NCBI RefSeq assembly: GCF_020055675.1
Contig: NZ_JAIPUS010000010.1
Location: forward strand, 1 to 64,000
DNA: 64,000 nt
Direction: 5' to 3'
Origin: Marivita sp.
Lineage (GTDB): Bacteria > Pseudomonadota > Alphaproteobacteria > Rhodobacterales > Rhodobacteraceae
In this document: piece after piece, positions 44,294-53,811 of the stretch
How the letters are laid out: every line of letters starts with the position of its first letter
How positions within the stretch are numbered: the first letter of the stretch is position 1
Notes under the pieces: model-generated
Databases searched by the model: none
Told to the model about the DNA's origin: nothing
Seen by the model: the letters and a program-made list of their open reading frames with translations, nothing else
Made by a program: the position numbers and the translations under genes

Positions 44294-45982
44294 TCAGGCC
44301 TGCGCGTCTGCCATTTCCTCATCGGGGGCGTCGTCGCCCTCCTCGTCGGTCTCAAGCTCGGTCGGGTCGACCCAGCCCAGAAGAACCCGCGCGGTCATCA
44401 CAAGATGCTGCGCTTCTTCAAGAGACATCTCGAACGGTTCGAGCAGGCCATCGTCCTTGTGCCGTTCGCCATCCACGGTGGTCCAGCCGCCGGCCAGTTC
44501 CCAATCCGCGCAGGTCGCGAAATCTTCCAGCGTTTTCACGCCATCCTGTGCCAGGACTTCGATCATCTGCGGCGTCAGCCCGTCAAAGTTGACCAGGCTG
44601 TCCTCGGCCCCCAGTTCACGGGCATTGTCCAGCGCCTTTTGCGCCTGCGCCTCAAGGTTTTCGCGTGCACGGGTCTGAAGCTCTGCGGCTGTGTCCTCAT
44701 CGACGCCGTCGATGACCAGAAGCTCGTCCAATTCGACGTAGGCCACTTCTTCAAGGTTGGAGAACCCTTCGGAAACCAGCAATTGCGCAAAGAACTCGTC
44801 CAGGTCGAGTGTTTCGACAAAGAGCTTCGTGCGCTCTTCGAATTCCTTCTGGCGGCGGGCCGATTCTTCTTCCTCGGTCATGATATCGATATCGAGCGCT
44901 GTCAACTGCGAGGCCAGACGCACGTTCTGGCCGCGACGCCCGATTGCAAGGCTCAGTTGTTCATCGGGAACAACAACCTCGATCCGCTCGGCCTCCTCGT
45001 CCAGAACGACCTTGCTCACCTCGGCGGGCTGCAATGCGTTCACGAGGAATGTCGGCACGTCCTCGTTCCACGGGATGATGTCGATCTTTTCGCCCTGAAG
45101 CTCGTTGACGACGGCCTGCACGCGGCTGCCGCGCATCCCGACGCAGGCGCCGACGGGGTCGATCGACCCGTCATAGGAAATCACTGCGATCTTCGCGCGC
45201 GATCCCGGATCGCGGGCCACAGCCTTGATCTCGATGATTCCGTCGTAGATCTCCGGCACTTCCATCTTGAAAAGCTCGGCCATGAATTCCGGCGCTGTGC
45301 GCGACAGGAAGATCTGCGGCCCGCGCGTCTCGCGGCGCACATCCTTGATGTAGCAGCGAATCCGGTCGCCGTTGCGATAGCTCTCGCGGCCGATCTTCTC
45401 GTTGCGGCGCAGGATGCCTTCGCCCCGGCCCACATCGACGATGACGTTGCCGTATTCCTCGCGCTTGACCACACCGTTGATGATGGTGCCCGCGCGATCC
45501 TTGAATTCCTCGAACTGGCGGTCCCGCTCGGCTTCGCGCACCTTTTGCAGGATCACCTGCTTGGCGGATTGCGCGGCAATCCGGCCCATCTCCACCGGTG
45601 GCACTTCCTCGATGAACTCATCGCCGATCTGCGGGCTGCCGGTGAAGTCCTCGACCGGCCTGGACTCGCGCAGCCAGACCGCGTTCTGGTTCGCTTTCGG
45701 CGCCCGGAAATACTGTTTGGCTTGCTCGGTGGTCATCTCGGACTGGTAATTCTCGAGCTCTTCTTCTTCGACTACCGTGCGCACGCGGGTAAAGTCGGCA
45801 CGGCCCGTCTTGCGATCGATCGCCACGCGAATGTCCATCTCGGATCCGTAACGCGACTTGGCCGCTCGGGCGAGGCTCTCTTCCATCGCCTCGACCACGA
45901 GACCGGGGTCGATCATCTTTTCACGCGCCACCGCTTCGGCGGTTTGCAACAGTTCCAACTGGTTGGCTGATGTGATTGCCAT
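44294..45982 (-). CDS. nusA: Transcription termination/antitermination protein NusA
   Basis: A 562-residue factor. Order: RNA-polymerase-binding N-domain (1-135), S1 domain (about 140-205, GTIINGVVKREEYGNVIVDVGRGEG), two KH domains (DPVGACVGMRGSRVQAVVNEL near 270; LSLAIGRRGQNVRLAS near 340), then two acidic C-terminal repeats (SNLEEVAYVELDELLVIDGVDEDTA and TPQMIEVLAQDGVKTLEDFA). It ends with an acidic tail rich in Asp and Glu. It starts 5 nt after rimP ends. Confidence 0.97.
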   Translation of the reverse strand: MAITSANQLELLQTAEAVAREKMIDPGLVVEAMEESLARAAKSRYGSEMDIRVAIDRKTGRADFTRVRTVVEEEELENYQSEMTTEQAKQYFRAPKANQNAVWLRESRPVEDFTGSPQIGDEFIEEVPPVEMGRIAAQSAKQVILQKVREAERDRQFEEFKDRAGTIINGVVKREEYGNVIVDVGRGEGILRRNEKIGRESYRNGDRIRCYIKDVRRETRGPQIFLSRTAPEFMAELFKMEVPEIYDGIIEIKAVARDPGSRAKIAVISYDGSIDPVGACVGMRGSRVQAVVNELQGEKIDIIPWNEDVPTFLVNALQPAEVSKVVLDEEAERIEVVVPDEQLSLAIGRRGQNVRLASQLTALDIDIMTEEEESARRQKEFEERTKLFVETLDLDEFFAQLLVSEGFSNLEEVAYVELDELLVIDGVDEDTAAELQTRARENLEAQAQKALDNARELGAEDSLVNFDGLTPQMIEVLAQDGVKTLEDFATCADWELAGGWTTVDGERHKDDGLLEPFEMSLEEAQHLVMTARVLLGWVDPTELETDEEGDDAPDEEMADAQA

Positions 45983-45987
45983 GCGCT

Positions 45988-46557
45988 TTACTCCTCTTCG
46001 GGCCCTTCGGCCTCGATCACGTCGTCAAAATTGGTCTCGTCAAAGCCTTGCGCCTTGCGTGCCTTCAGCATTTCCTTGATCAGCTCCTCGGTCAGAACCA
46101 GCTTGGCATCCGAGAGCCAGTCGAAGTTCAGCCCGATCGTGCCCTCGTCCAGGTTGACCAGCACCTCGTCCTCCTCGACACCGGCCAGCACACCCTTGAA
46201 GCGTTTGCGCCCGTCGATCAGCTCGGAGGTTTCCAGCTTGGCTTCGTAGCCCTCGAACGTCTCGAAATCCTTGAGCCGGGTCAAAGGCCGGTCGATCCCC
46301 GGCGATGATACCTCCAGCGTGTAGGTATCAAGAATCGGGTCCTCGACATCCAGCGTCGCGCTCACGGCGGTGCTGATCGCGGCACATTCATCCACTTCGA
46401 TCCCGCCATCCGGGCGCTCTGCCATGATCTGCAAGGTCGATGTCTTGCCGCCCATCAACCGGATCCGCACGAGCTCGAACCCCATGTCCTCGATGACAGG
46501 GGTGATGATCTCGGCCAGACGACGGTCCATCGCGGCTTTTGCGATCAGGTCAGACAT
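45988..46557 (-). CDS. rimP: Ribosome maturation factor RimP
   Basis: A 189-residue protein needed for 30S subunit assembly. Seen: [20 protein letters not shown] at the N-terminus and [30 protein letters not shown], the family signature. The C-terminal SH3-like part is followed by an acidic tail. It is first of the rimP-nusA-ylxR-infB operon. GGAG precedes the ATG at the usual distance, and a terminator hairpin ends only about 20 nt upstream. Confidence 0.95.
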   Translation of the reverse strand: MSDLIAKAAMDRRLAEIITPVIEDMGFELVRIRLMGGKTSTLQIMAERPDGGIEVDECAAISTAVSATLDVEDPILDTYTLEVSSPGIDRPLTRLKDFETFEGYEAKLETSELIDGRKRFKGVLAGVEEDEVLVNLDEGTIGLNFDWLSDAKLVLTEELIKEMLKARKAQGFDETNFDDVIEAEGPEEE

Positions 46558-46578
46558 TGATGCTTACTCTCCAGACAC

Positions 46579-46601
46579 AAAAAAACGGGCGCGCGGCCCG
46601 T
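46579..46601 (-). terminator. Intrinsic terminator just upstream of rimP
   Basis: Read on the minus strand: stem ACGGGC/GCCCGT around a 5 nt loop (46601-46596 with 46590-46585), then seven T (46585-46579). It is 164 nt after tamB and 21 nt before the rimP start. It could end the tamB transcript, or act as an attenuator in a rimP leader, since little room is left for a separate rimP promoter after it. Confidence 0.8.
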
Positions 46602-46764
46602 CGAAGAATTCGGTGGGTGAAGGCCGAAACCGACACGCCGCTATTGGCTTGGATATACGCAGCGTATCCCGGTTCCGCAAGGGGATTCGTTCCCGCATCG
46701 TCAACACCACGAAAAACACCCTCAGACCCGCTGGACGCGGTGCGCCCCGCACCGGGCTGAAACC

Positions 46765-49700
46765 TCAGTAATCCCTTTCGAAAAAGACCCCGACAGATGA
46801 ATTCCCGGTTGTGTCGGTACTGCCCCGCGCCGTGATGTCCGATGTCACGTCAAGGTTCAGGTTGATCTCTGTCTGGCCGCCGCTTTCCACGACGATATCC
46901 GAATAGACGTTGTCGGAAATGTATTTTCCTGCGCGCACCGCCGTTTCGCCCTCCGAGGTTTGCGTGACGTCCAGATCATCCAGACCGAAGCTGTTGCGCA
47001 GCCCTGACAGGATCCCGCCACCGCCGCGGCCGGCCAGCGTGGCCACCGCGTTGGCCAGTTCCAGCGCCTGAAGCGCCGACAGGTTCGACAAATCCCGCCC
47101 GAAAAGAAGCTGCGCCAGAACCTCGTCCTCCGGCAATTCGGGGCTGGAGCTGAAGGTGATGTCGGGCGATGACGCGGGCCCGTCCAGAATGATGCGCACC
47201 GTGATCCCGTTCGCCTCGGTCGCGGCCACAAAGCGCAGCACCGGGTTGAAACTGCCGCTCAACTGGATGCGCCCCTCGTCCAGCGTGAACCGCTGGTTCA
47301 GGATATCCAGACGTCCGCGCACCAGTTCGAAACCGCCCTGCGGAATGATGTCCGATGTTGGCCCGGTGAGCCGCAGCAGCCCCGAAAGCTCGGCATCCAG
47401 CCCGCGCCCCCGGACAAACACCTGCCCCGGCGCGCGCAGCGTCAGGTCCAGGCGGGTCGACGACGGACCGCTGCGTTGCGGTTCCGCGCCGGAGGTCGGG
47501 GGCGCGTCCCCCAGCCCGGCGCGATCCAGCGTGCGCATCACCGGACGCGTCGCGCCCAGATGATTGACCGGCGGAATATCCGCCAGCGCCGTCACCCCCG
47601 ATTCGGGCACTTTGATTTCGGTCTCGTTGAGTTGCAGATCGCCGCTGATCAAAAGCGACCTGCCTATCGGCCCGGTCAGGTTGACGGTGCCATCGACGCT
47701 TGAGTCATAAAGGTCCACATCGCGAATGCCGAACCGGTTCAGCGTCGCTGTCAGGTTGGCATCAAAGCCATCCAGTCCCAGGCGCCCGTTCACATCGACC
47801 GATCCGCCGTGATTGCCCGGTGCCGACAACGCGATCTGCGCCGCACCACCTGCCAGCCGTATCTGCCCCTCGATCGGCGTCAGGGTGATGCCCAGCGTGG
47901 GGGCGCTCAGTTCCGCGCCGCGCGGCGTGATCGTGCCCGACAGGCTGGTCAGCGCCAAGGGACCCGACATCGTCAGGTCCAGATCGGCCCGACCGTTCAG
48001 CCTGCGCGGCGCGATGAAGACATTGGCAAGGCCAAGCGGGGCGGTCCCGTCGACTTGCAGGTTGGCCCTGCCGGCATTGGTGACCGCGCCATCAACCGCC
48101 AGCGCGGTGCCGCCGGGACCATCCAGAGCCACATCCACGCCGTATCCATCGCTGCGCTGCTGCACGCTGCCATCCATGGCAAGCGCGCCTTCGAAATCCG
48201 GCGCAATTAGCCCGACATTCGCGAGCCGTGCAGAGATATCGAGGTTGCTCAACGGCCCGCTTGCCCGGGCAGTGATCTCGGGGGTCTGGACCTGTGCCGA
48301 CAACCGGTCCAGGGTGCCGTTCTGACCGGCCGCGCCAAACTCGAACCGCGTGACGCCGCGCAAAAGTTGGTCCACCACCGGGTTCCCGATGCCAAGACCC
48401 GATCCTTGGCCGCTGCCCGAAAGATCGAAGGTGCCGCCATCTTCGTAAGAGCCGCGCAGGTCGGCGCGCGCTTGCCCGCGCAACGATTGACCGGCCAGGG
48501 CCGACAGGGGGGCAAGGTTGCCTGCATCGACCGACAGGTCAAATGTCGCATCCGGGGCACTCAGCGCCCCTGTCACCGTGGCGGACCCGGTCGCACCGAG
48601 TGCTCCCGCGTCCAAACGGATCGTCTGCACCGTCAGGCGTTCGCCTGCCTGGACCCAGTTGAACCGTGTCATGGCGCTCGGGGTCGAGCCGACCGCTTGT
48701 GCGAGCCGATCATCGGCCAGCCGCACTGCGGTCCCTTCGACTGTCAGATCGCCGTCCGCCGACACAAGCCCGCCACTGTCGGTCTGCGAAATCGCCCCGG
48801 TGCCGCGCACCGACAGCGCATCGGCCGACACTTGCGGCGATCCCAGGTCGTTGACGCGGATATCCGCGTCCCAGCGTCCATCCGGTCCGCCGGTCGCTTC
48901 AAGCGTGACCGTCCCGCTGTCCAGCTCCATCCCGCCTGCAAACGGCAGGCGCACCGCTTGCGACCCGTTCGAAAGGTCCGCCGTAATGGCCATGTTGCGC
49001 AGCGTCGCACCGTTCAGCAGCACCGTTCCGTCCAGAACTGCGGCGCCAGCGGCTTCGCCCGGAAATACCCTGTCCAGATCGGCCAGCCGCCCGTCAAGAC
49101 GCAGCGACGTGTCGGCGCTCGTGATCTTGCCGGTCGCGCTCATGGTCAACGCGGAGGTCGCGACCCGCGCGGAGCGCAGCGTGGTCCCGGTTTCGTCGCG
49201 CCGCACATCCAGCCGCGCCGATCCGACACCGTCCAGAAGACGATCCGCGATGTCCTGGCCGATCGACACGCCCACCGTTGTGCCGTCGATCACGATGTCG
49301 GCCATGCCCGAGACCGGTGCAATCGCCCCGTCGATCCGCATGTCGACCCGCCCGCCAAGGGGCCGCCCGGCCACCGCTGAAAACCGGTCGAGCCGTTCGG
49401 CCGCGAGTGTCAGGTCCAGCGCCAGCGGCATCGCGTCCTGCGCTGTCCAGGTCGCAGTCCCGTTCAGGCCATAATCTTCGCCCGCCGCTTCGATCCCGGT
49501 GACGCGAAGCGGCTGGCCGCTCCGGTAATCGACCCGTGCCTGGCCTGACAGGTCCGTGCCCACGGCTTCGGCCAAGTCGGGATCGGCCAGCGCAAGATCA
49601 TTCGCGGCAAAGGACAGGTCCAGCCCGAGTGTCCCGTCTTCGGCCAATCGCTTCTGGTCGATCGTGCCCCGGCCTTGCAGCGCCAAGACATCCAGCGTCG

Positions 49701-50850
49701 CGGCCGGGTTTTCGAAGTCCGACACCCGCGCATCGAAGGTGAAATCGCCGTTCAGCGCCGCATCGAACGTGACCGACGCCACCTGCGTGTCGCCGTCGCC
49801 AAAGGGCAACACAACCGGACCGCCCTCGGGGCTGGAAATCTGGCCCGTGGCGTCCAGCGCATCAAGCCAGCCGCTTTCAGATACTTCCGCGCTGCCGCTT
49901 AGCGACAGCGTGTTGGCGGTGAGATCGAACTGCGGCACGTCCGTCCGCCCGGACGCATCGCGAATGACCCGCGCCTGCAGGGAGATGTCGTCGCCGAAGA
50001 AGTCCCGCCTGTCTTCCGTCAAAAGCGGTGTCGGATCGCCGTCTATATCGACCTGGAGGTCGAAACCGCCCGTGTCCGCCGGGGCCAGAATTCCGACAGT
50101 CCCGGTGATGCGTGGCTCATCATTTGTGGCCAGCTCCAGATCGGCCGTGAAATCGTCGATCTGCCCGTCACCCGCCACGGTCAGGGCAATCGACGGCGCC
50201 CCGGGGATGCCGACACGCTTGGAAACCAACCCGCCTTCTGCTTCCTCGGCAGTCAGATCGACCGCCAATCGTCGCGACGATGGATCATAGCTCGCCGCCA
50301 CTTGGATCACTGCCTGCTGGCCGTCCACACGGTTCAGACCAAGCTGCACCGCGCCGCCGCCGTCATCCAGCGTGGCTGACCCGTTGACGGCGAATTCGGC
50401 CTCTTCTCCAAGCAGCGAAGCGCCAAGCTGAACCGAGGTCAGCGCGAATTCCTCGATGCGAATCTCGACAGGAAGATCGGGAATGGAAAACGGTTCGGCT
50501 TCCGCGCTCGGCACGTCCGTCCCGGCATCGGGCGCACGCGACACGACGACCGTTTCGGCGGTGAAAGAGGTGACATCCACGATCCCGCGCAACAGGGCCG
50601 CGCGGGTCCAGTCAAGCTCCACGTTCTCGGCCCGGAACCATTCGCCGGACTCGTCGGAGATCGACAGAAGCGCGATGGACGCTTCGCTCGACAGCGCGCC
50701 TTGGAAACCGCGTATCCGCACGTCGCGGCCCGCGCCGGACAGCGCGTCCTGCAGCAGGCCGGCAAGATAGCCGGGGTCTTCCTCGCTGTCCTGGGCGGCC
50801 GCAGACAGCGGCCAGTATAGGACCATCAGCAGTGTCAGAATGAAACGCAT
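46765..50850 (-). CDS. tamB: Translocation and assembly module subunit TamB
   Basis: A 1361-residue AsmA-like protein. The N-terminal hydrophobic segment (MRFILTLLMVLYWPLSAAAQ) could be an anchor or signal. It is followed by a very long beta-rich repeat region, and a C-terminal DUF490 domain (about the last 350 residues) ending in VGVFFERDY. It forms a periplasm-spanning groove, thought to carry phospholipids or to help TamA insert outer-membrane proteins. Start 50850 is chosen because ATG comes 1 nt after the tamA stop; an ATG at 50904 would overlap tamA by 53 nt. Confidence 0.93.
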   Translation of the reverse strand: MRFILTLLMVLYWPLSAAAQDSEEDPGYLAGLLQDALSGAGRDVRIRGFQGALSSEASIALLSISDESGEWFRAENVELDWTRAALLRGIVDVTSFTAETVVVSRAPDAGTDVPSAEAEPFSIPDLPVEIRIEEFALTSVQLGASLLGEEAEFAVNGSATLDDGGGAVQLGLNRVDGQQAVIQVAASYDPSSRRLAVDLTAEEAEGGLVSKRVGIPGAPSIALTVAGDGQIDDFTADLELATNDEPRITGTVGILAPADTGGFDLQVDIDGDPTPLLTEDRRDFFGDDISLQARVIRDASGRTDVPQFDLTANTLSLSGSAEVSESGWLDALDATGQISSPEGGPVVLPFGDGDTQVASVTFDAALNGDFTFDARVSDFENPAATLDVLALQGRGTIDQKRLAEDGTLGLDLSFAANDLALADPDLAEAVGTDLSGQARVDYRSGQPLRVTGIEAAGEDYGLNGTATWTAQDAMPLALDLTLAAERLDRFSAVAGRPLGGRVDMRIDGAIAPVSGMADIVIDGTTVGVSIGQDIADRLLDGVGSARLDVRRDETGTTLRSARVATSALTMSATGKITSADTSLRLDGRLADLDRVFPGEAAGAAVLDGTVLLNGATLRNMAITADLSNGSQAVRLPFAGGMELDSGTVTLEATGGPDGRWDADIRVNDLGSPQVSADALSVRGTGAISQTDSGGLVSADGDLTVEGTAVRLADDRLAQAVGSTPSAMTRFNWVQAGERLTVQTIRLDAGALGATGSATVTGALSAPDATFDLSVDAGNLAPLSALAGQSLRGQARADLRGSYEDGGTFDLSGSGQGSGLGIGNPVVDQLLRGVTRFEFGAAGQNGTLDRLSAQVQTPEITARASGPLSNLDISARLANVGLIAPDFEGALAMDGSVQQRSDGYGVDVALDGPGGTALAVDGAVTNAGRANLQVDGTAPLGLANVFIAPRRLNGRADLDLTMSGPLALTSLSGTITPRGAELSAPTLGITLTPIEGQIRLAGGAAQIALSAPGNHGGSVDVNGRLGLDGFDANLTATLNRFGIRDVDLYDSSVDGTVNLTGPIGRSLLISGDLQLNETEIKVPESGVTALADIPPVNHLGATRPVMRTLDRAGLGDAPPTSGAEPQRSGPSSTRLDLTLRAPGQVFVRGRGLDAELSGLLRLTGPTSDIIPQGGFELVRGRLDILNQRFTLDEGRIQLSGSFNPVLRFVAATEANGITVRIILDGPASSPDITFSSSPELPEDEVLAQLLFGRDLSNLSALQALELANAVATLAGRGGGGILSGLRNSFGLDDLDVTQTSEGETAVRAGKYISDNVYSDIVVESGGQTEINLNLDVTSDITARGSTDTTGNSSVGVFFERDY

Positions 50851-50851
50851 C

Positions 50852-52642
50852 TCAGAAAGCCTGCCCAATACCGATGTAAAGTTCATAGGCCTGGCCGGCG
50901 TCATCGCCTGTCACCGGCGTCGCCACATCCACCCGGATCGGACCGATCCCGGTATCGTAGCGCAGGCCAATCCCGGCCCCTGCGTGCCAGTCGCTGTCGC
51001 CACCAAAGCCGCTGTCTTCGGTGACCATGCCGGCATCGTAGAACCCGACAAGGCCGATATTGCCGCGCACCTTTGCGCGCAGTTCCGCCGAAACCGCGGC
51101 AAAGCTCTGGCCGCCGGTGAATTCGCCATTGTTGGCCGTCACGCCCAGCGACTGGTAAGGTTGCCCCCGCACCGTGCCGCCGCCGCCGGAATAGAACAGG
51201 TAGTCTGGCACGGTTCCTTCAAGGTCCGGCCCCCAGACCGACCCGATCTGCGCCCGGCCTGCGAGCACGAAACGGTCGTCTTCACCCAACCCCAGATAAG
51301 CCCGTGCATCCGAACTGACCTGCACCCCGCTTTCGGTGTCGTCCAGGCCAAGGAACGGAAGTCCGGTCGCCGAGATGTAAAATCCGTCAGTCGGGTTGAG
51401 GGTGTCGTTGCGCGTATCGTAGCTCGCACCGAAGGTGGCGGTCAGCAGTTGAAACTCCCGCGCGCCGAACGCGTCCTCGGTGTCGATATAGCGATAGCCA
51501 AGCCCGAACGTCCCGGTAAGCTCATCGGAAAACCGATGCGTCAAACCCGAGGAAAGGCTTGCCTGATCGCTGCTGAACCCCGGCTCGTTCAATTGCTCGA
51601 TCGAGGCGCTCAGGTAAAATTCGGTATCCGGCGTAAAGGTTGCAGGCCGCCCGTAGGTGAGTCCCAGCTTGTAGTCGATATCGTTCTCGTCGGTGCCGAT
51701 CCCGGAAATCTCGGCGTCGACTCTCAGCCGCTCTGCGCCCTGAAACAGGTTCCGGTGCAGCCAGAAGGCGGTCAGCTTGCCGCCCTCTTGCGTCGAAACC
51801 TCGGCGCCAAAGCCGAACCGCCGTGGCTTCTGTTCGGCCAGTTGCACGTCCAGGTCGAGCGTTTCGTCCGGTTCCGCCGTTTCCGCCTCTGAAATCGCGA
51901 CGGAACTGAACACACCGGTCTGCCGCAACCGGCGCTCGGCCTGCGCGATCTCTTCGGGATCGAACACCGCGCCGTGCGGGATGCCGGCAATCTCGCGAAT
52001 ACGTCGGGCGTGGATCGTGTCATTGCCCGTCACCCCGATATCCCCGAACCGCAGACGTGGCCCGGGGGACAGATCGAGCTTGACGTCCAGCTCCCGGTCC
52101 GGGTGATTGGCGGTGATCCGCTGATTGACCAGCCGTGCCTTGGCGTGACCCGCGTTGCGCCAGCCTGTGATGCCGGCATCCACTGCGGTGCGGATCGGTG
52201 GGGTTCCGGCCCGTGCACCGCTGCGGAAGCTGTCCGGTATCCGGGTTCCCTCGGCCAGGGGGGCGATCTCGGCCTGGCCAAAGCGGAACCGTGATCCCGG
52301 ATCGACCTGCACAAGGATCTGATCAATGTTGCCCGGCGCTTCGAAGGGCGAAATCCCGGCCGCTTCCCGGCCATCGATCGTGATCGAAATCGCCGGGGCA
52401 AAGCGTCCCGCCGCGTACATGGCCGCTACCAGACGCCCATAATCCGTCTGCGCCGCAGCCAGAAGCGCTTGTGGCGTGGGGGTCTCGGTATCCAGCAGAT
52501 CAACCATGGACATCGCGTCCTTCAACTCGGAGCGAAGCGCGTCTCCCCCGCCGGACACATTCAGATCAAGCGTTTGGGCGGCGCCCATGCCGGGTAGAGC
52601 CAAAAGGCACACGCACAACATCCTGCGGTCAAACCTGGTCAT
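50852..52642 (-). CDS. tamA: Translocation and assembly module subunit TamA (Omp85 family)
   Basis: A 596-residue outer-membrane protein. Signal peptide (about 1-22, LCVCLLALPGMGAAQ), POTRA domains (about 25-260, for example LSPGPRLRFGDIGVTGNDTIHARRI) and a 16-strand Omp85 barrel. The barrel has GGGGTVRGQPYQSLG (the VRGY/F-type lid motif) and the closing strand ending in Phe (YIGIGQAF). ATG 52642 is chosen; a TTG at 52651 is also in frame. It is followed by tamB with 1 nt between them. Confidence 0.94.
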   Translation of the reverse strand: MTRFDRRMLCVCLLALPGMGAAQTLDLNVSGGGDALRSELKDAMSMVDLLDTETPTPQALLAAAQTDYGRLVAAMYAAGRFAPAISITIDGREAAGISPFEAPGNIDQILVQVDPGSRFRFGQAEIAPLAEGTRIPDSFRSGARAGTPPIRTAVDAGITGWRNAGHAKARLVNQRITANHPDRELDVKLDLSPGPRLRFGDIGVTGNDTIHARRIREIAGIPHGAVFDPEEIAQAERRLRQTGVFSSVAISEAETAEPDETLDLDVQLAEQKPRRFGFGAEVSTQEGGKLTAFWLHRNLFQGAERLRVDAEISGIGTDENDIDYKLGLTYGRPATFTPDTEFYLSASIEQLNEPGFSSDQASLSSGLTHRFSDELTGTFGLGYRYIDTEDAFGAREFQLLTATFGASYDTRNDTLNPTDGFYISATGLPFLGLDDTESGVQVSSDARAYLGLGEDDRFVLAGRAQIGSVWGPDLEGTVPDYLFYSGGGGTVRGQPYQSLGVTANNGEFTGGQSFAAVSAELRAKVRGNIGLVGFYDAGMVTEDSGFGGDSDWHAGAGIGLRYDTGIGPIRVDVATPVTGDDAGQAYELYIGIGQAF

Positions 52643-52853
52643 CCGCCCCAAACCTCGTTCTTACACCTGAAAAGGCATAGCAGTTGAACCACCAACTCTG
52701 CAAATGAGTTCCCCGTTCCGGGCAATCACGATTTTGCCGCACGGGCGCCCCGCGGATGACCCGCACAGGAAAAGGCGGGCATGACGATGGGGCTGTCATG
52801 CCCGCAAGGGGCAAAGGGTCAAGGGCCACAGGCCATTTGCCGGCCTGCCCGCG

Positions 52854-53339
52854 TCAGTGCCGCGCCAAGCTGTACCCTTTGTGCCGAAGGCACGGCAGGG
52901 CGTAGGCCGGTGTCGTGCCGCGCCGCGTCTGCACCGTCATGTTGCAGGCGCGGGGCAAGCTGCGCAGGCGGATATTGTTTCGCTCAAGGCAGCGCCCCAT
53001 GACCACGCGGTTCAAACGCCCGCCCTTGATCTGCCGCACACAGCGCGCGGGCAGGGCTGCCCTGTGCCGGCCCGGCACATGACCGCGCGGCACGACTTTG
53101 GGATAGCTCTGCGATTGTGTGATCTGGGGTTTTTGCGGGTGTCGCGTGATCGTGACTTTGTCGTCGTCCCGATCTCTGTCGCGCGCATTCTGGATCGCCT
53201 TTCCGATGATGAAAACCGTCGCCGCCCCGGCCAAAAGCCGCGCGATATCCTCTTCGGACGCCGCCTTTGCGGGGACAGGTGAAAACGTGGCGATGGTGGT
53301 GGCGACAACCAGGACAGCTGCGATGAATTTGCGTGACAT
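52854..53339 (-). CDS. Secreted basic protein of unknown function
   Basis: A 161-residue protein with a clear signal peptide (MSRKFIAAVLVVATTIATFSPVPAKA). Next is a helix-like part EEDIARLLAGAATVFIIGKAIQNA, and then a basic, Arg/Pro/Gln-rich stretch with four Cys in the last 70 residues (ARCVRQIKGG, GRCLERN, RACNMTV, LPCLRHKGYSLARH). The Cys spacing suggests two disulfides. Similar proteins occur in Rhodobacteraceae, from memory. ATG 53339 has AAAGGA 9 nt upstream; the frame is open far upstream without a site. Function unknown. Confidence 0.75.
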   Translation of the reverse strand: MSRKFIAAVLVVATTIATFSPVPAKAASEEDIARLLAGAATVFIIGKAIQNARDRDRDDDKVTITRHPQKPQITQSQSYPKVVPRGHVPGRHRAALPARCVRQIKGGRLNRVVMGRCLERNNIRLRSLPRACNMTVQTRRGTTPAYALPCLRHKGYSLARH

Positions 53340-53526
53340 GAGAGGGCATCCTTTCGATCGGTGACGCGCCGCACCGGGCGCTTTGAAAGGGCAGGGAGGT
53401 TGCACCCCGCCGCCTGTATCTGCCATCTCGGCGAGCTTTGACACGTCAGGCAATAACGCGCCCCGGTTATGCGATAACCACGGCACCATTATTGAATTTC
53501 CCCGCGCGCCGCCGCAGGGTGAACCC

Positions 53527-53811
53527 ATGAAACACGTCTTTCCTTTTGTCGTCCTTGCCGCGCTCTTGGCACCTGCCGCCGCTCAGGCCGATTGCTATGC
53601 CGATTACAAGGCGAAACAGGACAATCCCCTGCGCTTGCATTATGGCGTGGCCGAGATTTCGGGCCCCTGTTCGGTGAACGCTGCGCAACGGCAACTTGCG
53701 ACCCGGCTTGCACAAGCGGGCTGGACATTGCTCAATGTGGTGTCGGTGTTCGACGAAGACGGGTTAGCCGAAAGGAAAGACAGTGCCGGATCGAACTTCC
53801 TCCGCTACTGA
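53527..53811 (+). CDS. Small secreted protein of unknown function
   Basis: A 94-residue protein with a signal peptide (MKHVFPFVVLAALLAPAAAQA) and a mature part of about 73 residues with two Cys (ADCYADYKAKQDNPL, GPCSVNAAQRQLATRLAQAGW), likely one disulfide. The mature part resembles a small alpha/beta fold. It overlaps the next gene by 29 nt, so the two are probably co-expressed. Family and function are not recognised; relatives seem limited to Rhodobacterales, from memory. Confidence 0.75.
   Translation: MKHVFPFVVLAALLAPAAAQADCYADYKAKQDNPLRLHYGVAEISGPCSVNAAQRQLATRLAQAGWTLLNVVSVFDEDGLAERKDSAGSNFLRY

Noticed and set aside
41998-45970. Long plus-strand frames opposite infB (566 codons) and nusA (571 codons).
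   Set aside because: Shadow frames of GC-rich genes; no domains, and the true genes carry full family motifs.
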